A stretch of 64,000 bases of DNA, from positions 186,001 to 250,000 of the forward strand of contig JACKPV010000030.1 of assembly GCA_024233305.1 (NCBI GenBank). The letters run 5' to 3'. The notes below the pieces were generated by a model that searched no databases, had not been told where the DNA came from, and worked only from the letters and a program-made list of their open reading frames with translations. This document shows, piece by piece, positions 39,470-47,641 of the stretch (the first letter of the stretch is position 1; the number at the start of each line of letters is the position of its first letter). A program made the position numbers and the translations under genes. Source of the stretch: Verrucomicrobiales bacterium. GTDB taxonomy: Bacteria > Verrucomicrobiota > Verrucomicrobiia > Limisphaerales > J093.

Positions 39470-39991
39470 CGTGCGGTCGGTGCTGACATCCGCGGGCGTA
39501 TGGTGCTGCTCGCGGGATACGCCACGGCGACCCTTACCCCGTCCCTCCCCCCATTCGATGGGAAGAGGGTGCCGGGAGGGCGGGTGATGAACAGGGCATC
39601 GTCAAGGCTGCGTGGGCTGCACACCGTCGATGGTGGCCCGGCCAGCCGAGGCGAGGACGTTTGTTCATCTTGACCACTGCGCTGGCCCTTTTCGTCCAGG
39701 CTGGCGGAATCGCGGCAGCGCCCTGGGCGAAAGCGATGGGGTTCGCGGGGTTCAGAACGGGTGGCATGAATCGTGCTGAATCTTGGCGCTGTGAGAAGAT
39801 ACTGGGTTTCTGCGACGGAAATTGGGTATCGGCCCCCCGCTCCGGTCATCAGCGCCGGAGCAGTAGAACTCCTGTATCCTGCCACCAGGAGCCGACGGGT
39901 CTGACCCGCGGTTCTGGCTCGCCTTGAAACGTCGCCTGGCGGCTCCGGCAACGGGGCCGCCAGATTCATTTCAGCCCCGGGCGAGATCGGC
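39470..39991. other. Gene-poor 522-bp region between TA-like operon and topB
   Basis: Open frames here are short and lack family features. A 12-bp-stem GNRA hairpin at 39936-39963 lies just after the topB stop and is a likely terminator. A 6-bp-stem inverted repeat CTCCGG/CCGGAG occurs at 39840-39860. The rest is featureless to me. Confidence 0.5.
39936..39963 (-). terminator. Hairpin after topB
   Basis: CTGGCGGCTCCG pairs with CGGGGCCGCCAG (one G-T), closing a GCAA tetraloop, 29 bp past the topB stop. The downstream tract is not U-rich, so it may be a weak or Rho-assisted terminator. Confidence 0.6.
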
Positions 39992-42808
39992 TCAGCGGGG
40001 CGGGAAGTCGAATTCGACCTTGCCCTTGTCCCCGAGCGTGAGGCTGGCGCTGAACACGCGTCCGGTCTTGCTTGAGACGAACTTGGTGAGCAGATCCGTG
40101 CGCCCGCCCACCAGGAGCTTCTTCGCCTGTTCGAGTTCGACGGGTTGCTGCAGAATGACCCGGCCGATCTTGAACGCGCAACGCTTGGCCTCCCGCTGCG
40201 AGTGTTCGCACAGGTAGCTCTCCGGTCCCTCGAAGACACGGCCCCCGCAGCGGGGACATTTGCCGAGGGGCTCCTGGCCGGTGAAATCGAGCGGCGCCGC
40301 GGGAGCCGCGTTGTCGGCGGCGCGTTTGCGGGCCGCCTTCTTCTTTTCGCGGGGTGGAAACTCGAAGCCCACCTCGCCGTCCTTGAGCACCAGAAAGGCC
40401 TCGAATTTCTTGCCCGTTCGCTTGGAGACGAATCCCGCCAGCAGCTCCGTGCGGCCTTCCGTCAACAGCCTCGCGAATTGGGTCCGGTCCACCGCCTGCT
40501 GCAGGATCAGGGCGCCCGACCGAAACTTGCAGGTCTTTTCCGGACCGACCGCCTTCTCGCAAACGTAGTTGGTCCCGTGCAGGAAGACCCCGCCACCGCA
40601 CTGCGGGCAGCGGCCAACCGATTCCTGACCGCTGAAGTCGACCGGTTCACTGCCGTTCTCGGCCTCGCTGTCCCGGCGGTCTTCGCCGAAGTCGAACCTC
40701 GCCTCGAACTCGGGCGTCAAACGGATCAGCGCGGCGAAGCTGCGGCCCTGCTTCGAACGGAAGCCGTCCAGCGGTCCGACCTGACGTTCGCTCAAGAGCG
40801 TCTCCATCTCCGCCGGCTCGAACTGCCGTCCACCCACGATCTTCCAGAGCGAGAAGTCGCACTGCCGGCACTGGAACTTCTTGTACGTCTCGATCACCGT
40901 CCCGCCACACTTGGGGCAGGGCGTTCGGAGTTGGCCAAAGTCGCCGGGAATGGTGTCGTGTTCATAGCTCTTGGTCTGGCCGACGATGCGTTCGGTCAGC
41001 GCCCGGATGTCGGCCATGAACTGGTCGCGCCGGAGGGTGCTCCCTTCGATCTGCTTGAGCTTGTATTCCCAGTTGCCGGTGAGTTCGGGCTTGGTGAGGT
41101 CCTGGATGCCGAGCCCGTTGAGCAGCACCATCAACGAGAAGGCCTTGGCCGTCGGCATCAGTTCCTTGCCCTGGCGCAGCAGGTACTTCTCCCCAATGAG
41201 ACCCTCGATGATCTGGGCGCGCGTGGCGGGCGTGCCCAGGCCTTTTTGCGCCATGGCTTCGCGGAGTTCGTCGTCCTCGACCAGTTTGCCGGCGCCCTCC
41301 ATCGCGCTGAGCAGCGTGGCTTCGGTGAAGCGCGCGGGCGGCCGCGTCTGGCTTTGCTTTACCTCGACCTCGGTGGTCTGGACGGTCTCGCCGGCCTCGA
41401 CCGGGGTCAGGTTGGCGGGTTGATCCTCCTGGGCCTGCCGGCCGTAGACCTCGAGCCAGCCCGGTTTCGTCAACACCTTGCCTTCGGTCTTGAACGGCTC
41501 GCCTTCGACGCGCGTGATGCGGACCGTTTCGAGGTATTCCGCGGCGGGGAAGAACACGGCCAGGAAACGGCGCGTGACGAGATCGTAGATGCGCTGCTCC
41601 GGTTCGCTGAGCTTCTTGGGCGCCTGCTGGGTGGGGATGATGGCGAAGTGATCGCTGACCCGGGCGTTGTTGAACACCCGCCGGTTCGGTCGCACCCAGC
41701 CCTCGCTCAGGATCCGTCCGGCAAACGGTTCATAGCGCTCGACGCCCTGCAATGTCTCGAGCGTCCCCTTCACCGTGCCCTGGTAATCCTCGGGCAACGC
41801 CCGCGAGTCGGTACGGGGGTAGGTGAGAACCTTGTGGCGCTCATAAAGCGCCTGGGCAATGGACAGCGTGTTGCGGGCCGAAAAGCCGAAGCGGGAGTTG
41901 GCCTCGCGTTGCAGACTGGTGAGGTCGAACAAGAGCGGTGCCGTCTGGGTGGTCGGCTTGCTCTCCTCGCTGACTTCGCCGGGTTGGCCCAGGCAACGAT
42001 CGTGGATCGCCCGGGCCCGGTCGCGCTCCCACAGCCGCTCGGCCCGCAGTTCCGGGTCGCCGTCCTTGGCGTTCGGGCGGGTGAACTTCTCGTCGAACCA
42101 GCGTCCCTGATAGCCGCCCGCCGCGGCCTGGAAGGTTGCGATCACCTCCCAGTAGTCGCGCGGGACGAAGCTGCGGATTTTTTGTTCCCGCTCGACCACC
42201 ACGGCGAGCGTCGGCGTCTGCACCCGGCCGACCGTGGTGAGATGGAAGCCGCCGGTCTTCGAGTTGAAGGCGGTCATCGCCCGCGTGCCGTTGATGCCCA
42301 CCAGCCAGTCGGCTTCGCTGCGGCACACAGCGGCATCCGCCAGCGGCTGCATGTCGGCGTCCGAACGGAGCCGGGCGAAGCCGTCGCGGATGGCGGTGGG
42401 AGTCATGGACTGCAACCAGAGCCGCTGGACGGGCTTCCGGCTGCCCGCGTGCTGGACGATGTAGCGGAAGATCAGTTCCCCCTCGCGCCCGGCGTCGCAG
42501 GCGTTGATCACGTGCTCGACGTCCTTGCGCTTGAGCAGGCGGGTCAGGAGCTTGAGCCGGCCCTCGGTCTTCTCGATGGGGCGGAGATCGAAGTGCGGCG
42601 GAAGCACCGGCAGATGGGCGAAACTCCACTTGCCGCGGGTGGCCTCGACCCCCGGCGGGGGAACGATCTCGACCAAGTGCCCAATGGCCGATGACAACAC
42701 GTATTGGTCACTCTCAAAGAAGTCGTCCTTGCGCTGGAAGCCGCCGAGCGCCTTGGCGATGTCGCCGGCAACCGACGGTTTTTCGGCAATGATCAGTGCT
42801 TTACCCAT
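39992..42808 (-). CDS. topB: DNA topoisomerase III
   Basis: 938 residues. Toprim domain with LIIAEKPSVAGDIAKALGG and DAGREGELIF, catalytic tyrosine in YPRTDSRAL, and the usual domain-order marks (GRVQTPTLAVVVERE, RFTEATLLSAMEGAGK, GLGTPATRAQIIEGL). The C-terminus carries three successive zinc-ribbon plus topo-repeat units (CPKCGG..CRQC, CPQCGG..C, CPRCGG..C), each followed by FVSKRTGKKFEAFL-like repeats, more than the minimal Topo III. Type IA enzyme that relaxes and decatenates DNA. Ends next to a hairpin. Confidence 0.95.
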   Translation of the reverse strand: MGKALIIAEKPSVAGDIAKALGGFQRKDDFFESDQYVLSSAIGHLVEIVPPPGVEATRGKWSFAHLPVLPPHFDLRPIEKTEGRLKLLTRLLKRKDVEHVINACDAGREGELIFRYIVQHAGSRKPVQRLWLQSMTPTAIRDGFARLRSDADMQPLADAAVCRSEADWLVGINGTRAMTAFNSKTGGFHLTTVGRVQTPTLAVVVEREQKIRSFVPRDYWEVIATFQAAAGGYQGRWFDEKFTRPNAKDGDPELRAERLWERDRARAIHDRCLGQPGEVSEESKPTTQTAPLLFDLTSLQREANSRFGFSARNTLSIAQALYERHKVLTYPRTDSRALPEDYQGTVKGTLETLQGVERYEPFAGRILSEGWVRPNRRVFNNARVSDHFAIIPTQQAPKKLSEPEQRIYDLVTRRFLAVFFPAAEYLETVRITRVEGEPFKTEGKVLTKPGWLEVYGRQAQEDQPANLTPVEAGETVQTTEVEVKQSQTRPPARFTEATLLSAMEGAGKLVEDDELREAMAQKGLGTPATRAQIIEGLIGEKYLLRQGKELMPTAKAFSLMVLLNGLGIQDLTKPELTGNWEYKLKQIEGSTLRRDQFMADIRALTERIVGQTKSYEHDTIPGDFGQLRTPCPKCGGTVIETYKKFQCRQCDFSLWKIVGGRQFEPAEMETLLSERQVGPLDGFRSKQGRSFAALIRLTPEFEARFDFGEDRRDSEAENGSEPVDFSGQESVGRCPQCGGGVFLHGTNYVCEKAVGPEKTCKFRSGALILQQAVDRTQFARLLTEGRTELLAGFVSKRTGKKFEAFLVLKDGEVGFEFPPREKKKAARKRAADNAAPAAPLDFTGQEPLGKCPRCGGRVFEGPESYLCEHSQREAKRCAFKIGRVILQQPVELEQAKKLLVGGRTDLLTKFVSSKTGRVFSASLTLGDKGKVEFDFPPR

Positions 42809-42986
42809 AGGCCGCGAGCCACGCCGGAGATTTCTTCAACGGGACCTTGATCAACCAAGCCTCCCCGCCAACGGGCCACCTCGGCCCGCTGGCCCGGTGG
42901 TCCGACGCGGCCCTGCAAAGTGGCCAAAGCCCGGGAGGATGTCAAAAGCCGAATCCAGGGCCTGCGGGCCGCCGCCACCGCCGGGA

Positions 42987-43598
42987 TTACCCGGCATCGA
43001 CCGCCTCCCGGATGGCCTCCAGGAACGCGGGGTGATCATCAAACGCGGCGAAGCCGGGGAATTCCGCCCGGACTTTCGCCGGGGCCTTGAAGAGGTACCC
43101 GATGTCGGCCTCGGTCAGCATCGCGGTGTCGTTGTAGGAATCCCCGCCCGCGATCACGCGATAATTCAGGGCCTTGAACGCCTTCACCGCGGCCCGCTTC
43201 TGGTCCGGCAGACGCAGCCGGTAGTCCACCACCCGATCGTCCTCGACGACCAGCCGGTGGCACAGCAGGGTCGGCCATTCGAGTTGCGCCAGGAGCGGCC
43301 GCGCGAACTGCTCGAAGGTGTCCGAGAGGATGACCAACGGCGCCATCGCGCGCAGTCCCCGCACGAACTCGAGCGCCCCGTCCAGCGGCCTCAACGATCC
43401 GATCACCGCCTGGATGTCGGACAGCCGGAGCCCGTGCTCGGCCAGCAGGGCCAACCGCCCGCGCATCAGCACGTCGTAGTCCGGTTCATCGCGCGTGGTC
43501 CGCCGCAGGGCCTCGATGCCGGTCTTCTCGGCCACGGCGATCCAGATTTCGGGCGTCAGGACACCCTCCATATCGAGCGTTACAATGGCTTGCTTCAC
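42987..43598 (-). CDS. thrH: ThrH-type phosphoserine phosphatase/homoserine phosphotransferase
   Basis: 203 residues from GTG at 43598; this length equals ThrH of Pseudomonas (205). HAD motifs: AIVTLDMEGVLTPEIWIA (nucleophile Asp), MAPLVILSDTFEQFARPL (Ser motif), YRVIAGGDSYNDTAML (acidic motif). FDDHPAFLEAI closes it. ThrH moves phosphate from phosphoserine to homoserine or water. The open frame continues to 43640, but the GTG places LDMEG at the family position. Confidence 0.9.
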   Translation of the reverse strand: MKQAIVTLDMEGVLTPEIWIAVAEKTGIEALRRTTRDEPDYDVLMRGRLALLAEHGLRLSDIQAVIGSLRPLDGALEFVRGLRAMAPLVILSDTFEQFARPLLAQLEWPTLLCHRLVVEDDRVVDYRLRLPDQKRAAVKAFKALNYRVIAGGDSYNDTAMLTEADIGYLFKAPAKVRAEFPGFAAFDDHPAFLEAIREAVDAG

Positions 43599-43787
43599 GG
43601 CGCGGGATGCTTCCAATCCGTCCCCGGCGTGTCGAGGCAAAGCGCATCGCCCCCGGCGTTTTGATGTGGATCAAGGCTTTCGCGCGCAGGTTTCTTGCGC
43701 GGCGCCGCACAAACCAGTAAATGGAACGGCAGCAGGCTGGGGCCGCCGTTTGCCGGTCGGTTCCAGCCCGCATCCACGGGCAAGGCA

Positions 43788-44030
43788 ATGATCAAGCAAG
43801 TGCACGGCCATGAAGTGCTGGAGATGATGGTGAACTCCGGCCGCGGTTACACCCGCGAATCGCTGCGACAGGAAATCCTCGACCGTTTCGGTCCCGAGGC
43901 CCGGTTTCACACCTGCTCGGCCGAAGGGATGAGCGCGGACGAACTCATCGAGTTCCTCGCCGCCCGCGGCAAGTTCGTCGACGCTTCCGCCGGCTTCCGC
44001 GCCGACCCGGCCCGGATCTGCAACCACTGA
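43788..44030 (+). CDS. YecH-like small metal-binding protein
   Basis: 80 residues from the ATG at 43788. Matches the YecH family: VHGHEVLEMMVNSGRGYTRE, RFHTCSAEGMSADELIEFLA and the C-terminal ICNH, whose Cys and His are likely metal ligands. Function unknown. The frame opens further upstream but the family match begins at this ATG. Monocistronic between thrH (minus) and the DUF1080 gene (minus). Confidence 0.85.
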   Translation: MIKQVHGHEVLEMMVNSGRGYTRESLRQEILDRFGPEARFHTCSAEGMSADELIEFLAARGKFVDASAGFRADPARICNH

Positions 44031-44130
44031 TCGCCGCGTCGGACGCCGGCTCCGTTCGGAATGCCCGGGCCGGCCTTGCTCCGGGCATGGCCGGCGCCAA
44101 CGTCAGGACCATCCCTCCCGCGGACGTCGA

Positions 44131-44844
44131 CTACCGGAGTTCCTTGAGCTTGAGGTTCCGGAACTCGATACGGTAGCCCTCCCCCTCGACGCCGACCTGT
44201 CCGGCGGCTTGGCCGCAGGCGTCGAAACGGCAGGTGGTTGCTCCGTTCACCCACAGCGACAACGTCGGACCCCGGGCGGTCAGCTCAAGGACGTTCCATT
44301 CTCCCACGGGTTTGATGCGACTGTCCGCGACCTCGTTCTTCAGGGTGAAAAAGCGTGGCTTGGGCCCGTCCGTCGGCGTCACCCCGAACAGGTAGCCCCC
44401 GTTCGCATCGCCGAATTGGGCTTGATGCCAGATGGCGCCGTCCGCCGAGTTGCGGATGTAGGCCCCGCTGTTGTAGCCCGAAGCCCCTTCAACCGGGATG
44501 TAACGGAACTCGAAATGGAAGATCGCGTCGCCCACCACCCGGTCGAGCAGCAGCATGTCGTGGCCGCCATCGCCATCGCAGACCAGCACCTTCCGGTCGC
44601 TGTCCACATGCCATTGCGCGCGCCCCAAAGGCGCCTTGGGCGGCACGGGCACGCGCGACCATCCCGCCAGGTCGACCGCCGGCAGGATGTCAATCCAGCC
44701 CTCGGCGTCGGACTCCAACGCGCTGGGACCAGCCTCGGCCCCGGCGGCAACCAGTTGCATTCCCAAACCCAGCGTGAGGATCGCCAGCCAGCCCGGGTTC
44801 CGCCGCGGCAGCGCCGCCGGTTGCGGGTGGGGAACCGAAGGCAT
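44131..44844 (-). CDS. Exported DUF1080 (3-keto-disaccharide hydrolase) protein
   Basis: 237 residues with signal peptide (LAILTLGLGMQLVAAGAEAG). The domain is a lectin-like beta-sandwich: WHVDSDRKVLVCDG, FHFEFRYIPVEGASGYNSGAYIR, WNVLELTARGPTLSLWVNG, GQVGVEGEGYRIEFRNLKLKEL. DUF1080 proteins hydrolyse 3-keto-glycosides and are numerous in Verrucomicrobia and Planctomycetes. No oxidoreductase partner is nearby. Confidence 0.9.
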   Translation of the reverse strand: MPSVPHPQPAALPRRNPGWLAILTLGLGMQLVAAGAEAGPSALESDAEGWIDILPAVDLAGWSRVPVPPKAPLGRAQWHVDSDRKVLVCDGDGGHDMLLLDRVVGDAIFHFEFRYIPVEGASGYNSGAYIRNSADGAIWHQAQFGDANGGYLFGVTPTDGPKPRFFTLKNEVADSRIKPVGEWNVLELTARGPTLSLWVNGATTCRFDACGQAAGQVGVEGEGYRIEFRNLKLKELR

Positions 44845-44969
44845 CGATAAGACGCGTGTTGCTCATGCGCCGTGGATAGCAGGAACGCTTCTCGCGCGCA
44901 ACGCCAACCAACCGCCATCCCGATGAATGGTCGTCCGGCCCGCGAGCCCGCGTCGGGAAACAGGCGGGT

Positions 44970-46778
44970 TCAGGCGACCTTGACCTTCACCTTGCGCCCT
45001 TTGATTTGGGCGCGGTTGAGTTTCGCCACAATGCCCTTCGCGTGCTCGGTGGCAACGTCCGCGAACAAATGCCGTTCGCGGATGTCCACCTTGCCGACAA
45101 CCTTGCCGGGCAGGCCGGTCTCGCCGGCCACCGTGTTGACGATGTCAATCGGAGTCACTCCCGCTTCGGCGCCAATCCCCATGAACAGGCGGGTCTGACC
45201 CTCGGGGGTACGCCGACTGTGCTTCGGCGGCCGGAGCCGCCCGGACGAACCGGGCGCCTCCGAAGGGCCGTGAGGTTCCCGGACGGACGGACGGACGCCA
45301 GGTGTGCCGTGCGCTTCGGCCCGCGGAATCCTGGGCCTCCCCTCCGTCGGCCGCGCCGGCCGGCGACGGGAGCCCGAGGTCGTCGCCGGCTCGCCGTGGC
45401 TGAACGATGGCGCCGTGGGGCGGGGCGCTGGCGGACGGGCGGGGCGGGGGGCCGCTTCCGGCGAGGGCGATTGAGCGCCGGGAATCGCCGATCCACCCTG
45501 CAGATGATGCAGCAGGGCGGAAGCGATGTCGGTCGAAGCGAAGCCCTCCTCGAGCAGGCGTTCGATCAGATGGTCCTGTCGGCGGAAGGCGCCCCCCTGC
45601 AAGGTCTGCCGCAACCGGTTGACGATGACGTCCTGGCGCGCGTCCTCGACCTCCGCCAGGGTCGGCACCCGGCCGCGATGGACGCGCGTGTTGGTATATC
45701 GCTCGATGTTGCGGATCTGGAACAACTCCCGCCCGGCCACGAAGGAGATCGCCCGCCCGCTGCGACCGGCCCGGCCAGTGCGCCCGATGCGGTGGACATA
45801 ATCCTCGACGTCGTAGGGCAGATCGTAATTGAAGACCACTTCGACGTCGTTCACGTCGATGCCGCGGGCGGCAACATCCGTGGCCACGAGGAAGTCCAGC
45901 CCGGACTTGCGGAACTTGCTCATGACGCGGTCGCGTTGCGCCTGGCTCATGTCGCCATGCAAGCGGTCGGCGGAGTAGCCCTGCGCCTCGAGGTGATCGG
46001 CCAGGTCGTCCACCATGCGTTTGGTGTTGCAGAAGATGATGCCGAGTTTCAGGTCGTGGATATCGATGAGACGGATCAGGAGTTCGAGTTTGAAGCGGCG
46101 ATCGACCTCGTAATAGACCTGTTCGACGGTGGGAACGGTGACGGTCTTCTGCTCGATCCGGATGTTCAGCGGATCGCGGGCATATCGGGCGATGAGTTCC
46201 CGGATGGCCGCCGGCATGGTGGCCGAAAAGAAGACCGTCTGCCGTTCGGTCGGGGTGCCCTGCAGGATCAACTCAATGTCATCGCGGAAGCCCATGTCGA
46301 GCATCACGTCGGCCTCATCCAGGATCACGGTGCGCACTTGATCGAGGCGGAGGGTGCCGCGCCGGAGGTGATCCATCAACCGGCCCGGGGTTCCGATGAC
46401 GACCTGGGCCCCCTGGCGCAGGCCCTGGAACTGCCGTTCGTAGGATTGCCCGCCGTAAATGGGCAGGGCGTGGAGACCGCGTTTCCCGGCGGCCAGCTTG
46501 AAGACCTCCTCGGCAACCTGGACGGCGAGTTCGCGCGTGGGACAAAGGATCAGAACCTGGACCACCGGGTGGGCGGGATCGGTGCGTTCGATGGCCGGGA
46601 TGGCGAACGCGGCGGTCTTGCCGGACCCGGTCTGCGACTGCCCCACGACGTCGCGGCCCGCCAGCATCACGGGAATCGCCTCCGCCTGGATGGGCGAGGC
46701 CTGTTCAAAGCCCAGGGTGTCGATGGCCTTCAGCACCTCCGGCGAAAGGCCCAGTTCGGTAAAAAGACGGCTTGTCAT
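44970..46778 (-). CDS. deaD: DEAD-box RNA helicase with DbpA-type RNA-binding domain
   Basis: 602 residues. Motifs: GFEQASPIQAEAIP (Q), QTGSGKTAAF (I), PTRELAVQ (Ia), VILDEADVMLD (II), FFSATMP (III), VATDVAARGIDV (V), HRIGRTGRAG (VI). A Pro/Ser/Arg-rich linker (about 440-520) leads to a C-terminal DbpA/CsdA RNA-binding domain (LFMGIGAEAGVTPIDIVNTVAGE). Involved in ribosome assembly, RNA turnover or cold adaptation. Gene symbol chosen by architecture (CsdA/DeaD type). Confidence 0.93.
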   Translation of the reverse strand: MTSRLFTELGLSPEVLKAIDTLGFEQASPIQAEAIPVMLAGRDVVGQSQTGSGKTAAFAIPAIERTDPAHPVVQVLILCPTRELAVQVAEEVFKLAAGKRGLHALPIYGGQSYERQFQGLRQGAQVVIGTPGRLMDHLRRGTLRLDQVRTVILDEADVMLDMGFRDDIELILQGTPTERQTVFFSATMPAAIRELIARYARDPLNIRIEQKTVTVPTVEQVYYEVDRRFKLELLIRLIDIHDLKLGIIFCNTKRMVDDLADHLEAQGYSADRLHGDMSQAQRDRVMSKFRKSGLDFLVATDVAARGIDVNDVEVVFNYDLPYDVEDYVHRIGRTGRAGRSGRAISFVAGRELFQIRNIERYTNTRVHRGRVPTLAEVEDARQDVIVNRLRQTLQGGAFRRQDHLIERLLEEGFASTDIASALLHHLQGGSAIPGAQSPSPEAAPRPARPPAPRPTAPSFSHGEPATTSGSRRRPARPTEGRPRIPRAEAHGTPGVRPSVREPHGPSEAPGSSGRLRPPKHSRRTPEGQTRLFMGIGAEAGVTPIDIVNTVAGETGLPGKVVGKVDIRERHLFADVATEHAKGIVAKLNRAQIKGRKVKVKVA

Positions 46779-47286
46779 AAAGCGCCGATGCGCGCAGCCC
46801 TCACCCTAACCCCCGGCACCTCGGGGCGAGAGAGATTTCTTCCCCGGGGTCAGTCCTCACTATTTACACTGCCTACCCGCGGCGGCGTGGCCTGAAGCGG
46901 ATTTTGCAGGCAGAAGTCCGGAAGCAGGGGACGAGCGTCCGGGTATCCGGCGGGAACCATGCCCGGGTGCGCTGGAAAAGAACCAACGAAGCTTGGATCT
47001 GCAGGGCCCGTTCCGGCGTTTTGGCAGCGAGTGGTTCCCCGGCGGTTGAGGCGCCGTCCTGCCGCAAATGTTTCGCGGAGGAAAAGGCAGATAGCGCTTC
47101 ACGAAGTGTCCGGGTAGATGGCGGAGAGGGAGCGGATCGAACACTCCTGCCGACGGAGCACGCCGGCACAACGGTTTTGAAGACCGCGGGGGCCACCAGG
47201 CACCCTTCACTCTCCGGCAGACCGACCGGCATCCAGCGGAAACCGTCTTGAACCCGACGCTTCCGAATCCCTCTGCAGATCGCGTG
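46779..47286. other. Gene-free stretch with copy 2 of a 24-bp repeat
   Basis: Between the DEAD-box helicase start and the selenoprotein gene's 3' end I see no supportable gene; the open frames are low-complexity and without family features. It holds the 24-bp repeat (46846-46869) and, at 46801-46830, a run of the CTCACCCTAACCCCCGG type. Confidence 0.5.
46846..46869 (-). repeat. 24-bp dispersed repeat, copy 2 (inverted)
   Basis: Exact reverse complement of 19850-19873. It lies about 70 bp upstream of the DEAD-box helicase start. The two copies enclose about 27 kb. Confidence 0.85.
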
Positions 47287-47288
47287 TG

Positions 47289-47525
47289 CTAAAGCAATCG
47301 ACGGACGTCACGGACCACCGCGTCGGGATCGGGGAATTGCCCCGTGGCCTTCTTCGAGTAGACGCGCCGCCCATTCACGCGGATCTCGAACACCCCCCCG
47401 GTCGAGGGGATGAGCTTCAGGGCGCTGAGGCTAAACTTGAACTCCAGGATGCTGGCCGCCAGACCGACGGCGTGGGGTTCATAGTTTCAAGCGGCGCAGT
47501 ATTCGATGATGACTTCCGGTTTCAT
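47289..47525 (-). CDS. SelW/Rdx-family selenoprotein (in-frame TGA = Sec13)
   Basis: 78 residues if the TGA at 47489-47487 is read through as selenocysteine. The N-terminus MKPEVIIEYCAA-U-NYEPHAV places the TGA as residue 13, the second redox position of the SelW/SelT/Rdx motif CxxU (CxxC in Cys-containing homologues). The frame then continues to a TAG at 47289 with family sequence: LAASILEFKFSLSALKLIPS, TGGVFEIRVNGRRVYSKKATGQFPDPDAVV, matching Rdx proteins. Immediately downstream a hairpin with loop GGTCT occurs at SECIS distance (see next entry). Thioredoxin-fold redox protein in the family. Divergent from the sugar porter (116 bp). Normal gene finding stops at the TGA, so it is normally missed. 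Confidence 0.85.
47455..47489 (-). promoter_or_regulatory. Bacterial SECIS element in SelW-like gene
   Basis: After the TGA (47489-47487) and 15 nt, GCCGTC (47471-47466) pairs with GGCGGC (47460-47455) including one U-G pair, closing a 5-nt loop GGTCT (47465-47461). The E. coli fdhF SECIS has the same GGUCU apical loop, which SelB contacts. The loop starts 21 nt after the UGA, within the range of known bacterial SECIS elements. The position is compatible with the reading frame (codons Ala-Val-Gly-Leu-Ala-Ala). Confidence 0.8.
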
Positions 47526-47641
47526 GCGTTCGGCAGGGCCAACTTGGCGGGGAGCGTGCGGTGAGTCAAGCCGCGCGGAAGGTGACGATTCAACCGGGGC
47601 TGGACGCGGCGGGCGTTTACGGCTATGAACGCCGGCATACC

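Noticed and set aside
40145..42694. 849-aa plus-strand frame opposite topB
   Set aside because: Antisense shadow; no recognisable domain and topB motifs are on the other strand.
47287..47525. Reading the SelW-like frame as a pseudogene with a premature stop
   Set aside because: The stop is TGA, exactly at the motif position, and the frame past it is intact and family-like; a SECIS-type hairpin follows.
47286..47564. 92-aa plus-strand frame over the selenoprotein gene
   Set aside because: Shadow of the real gene on the minus strand, where the SelW/Rdx motif and SECIS-like hairpin are.
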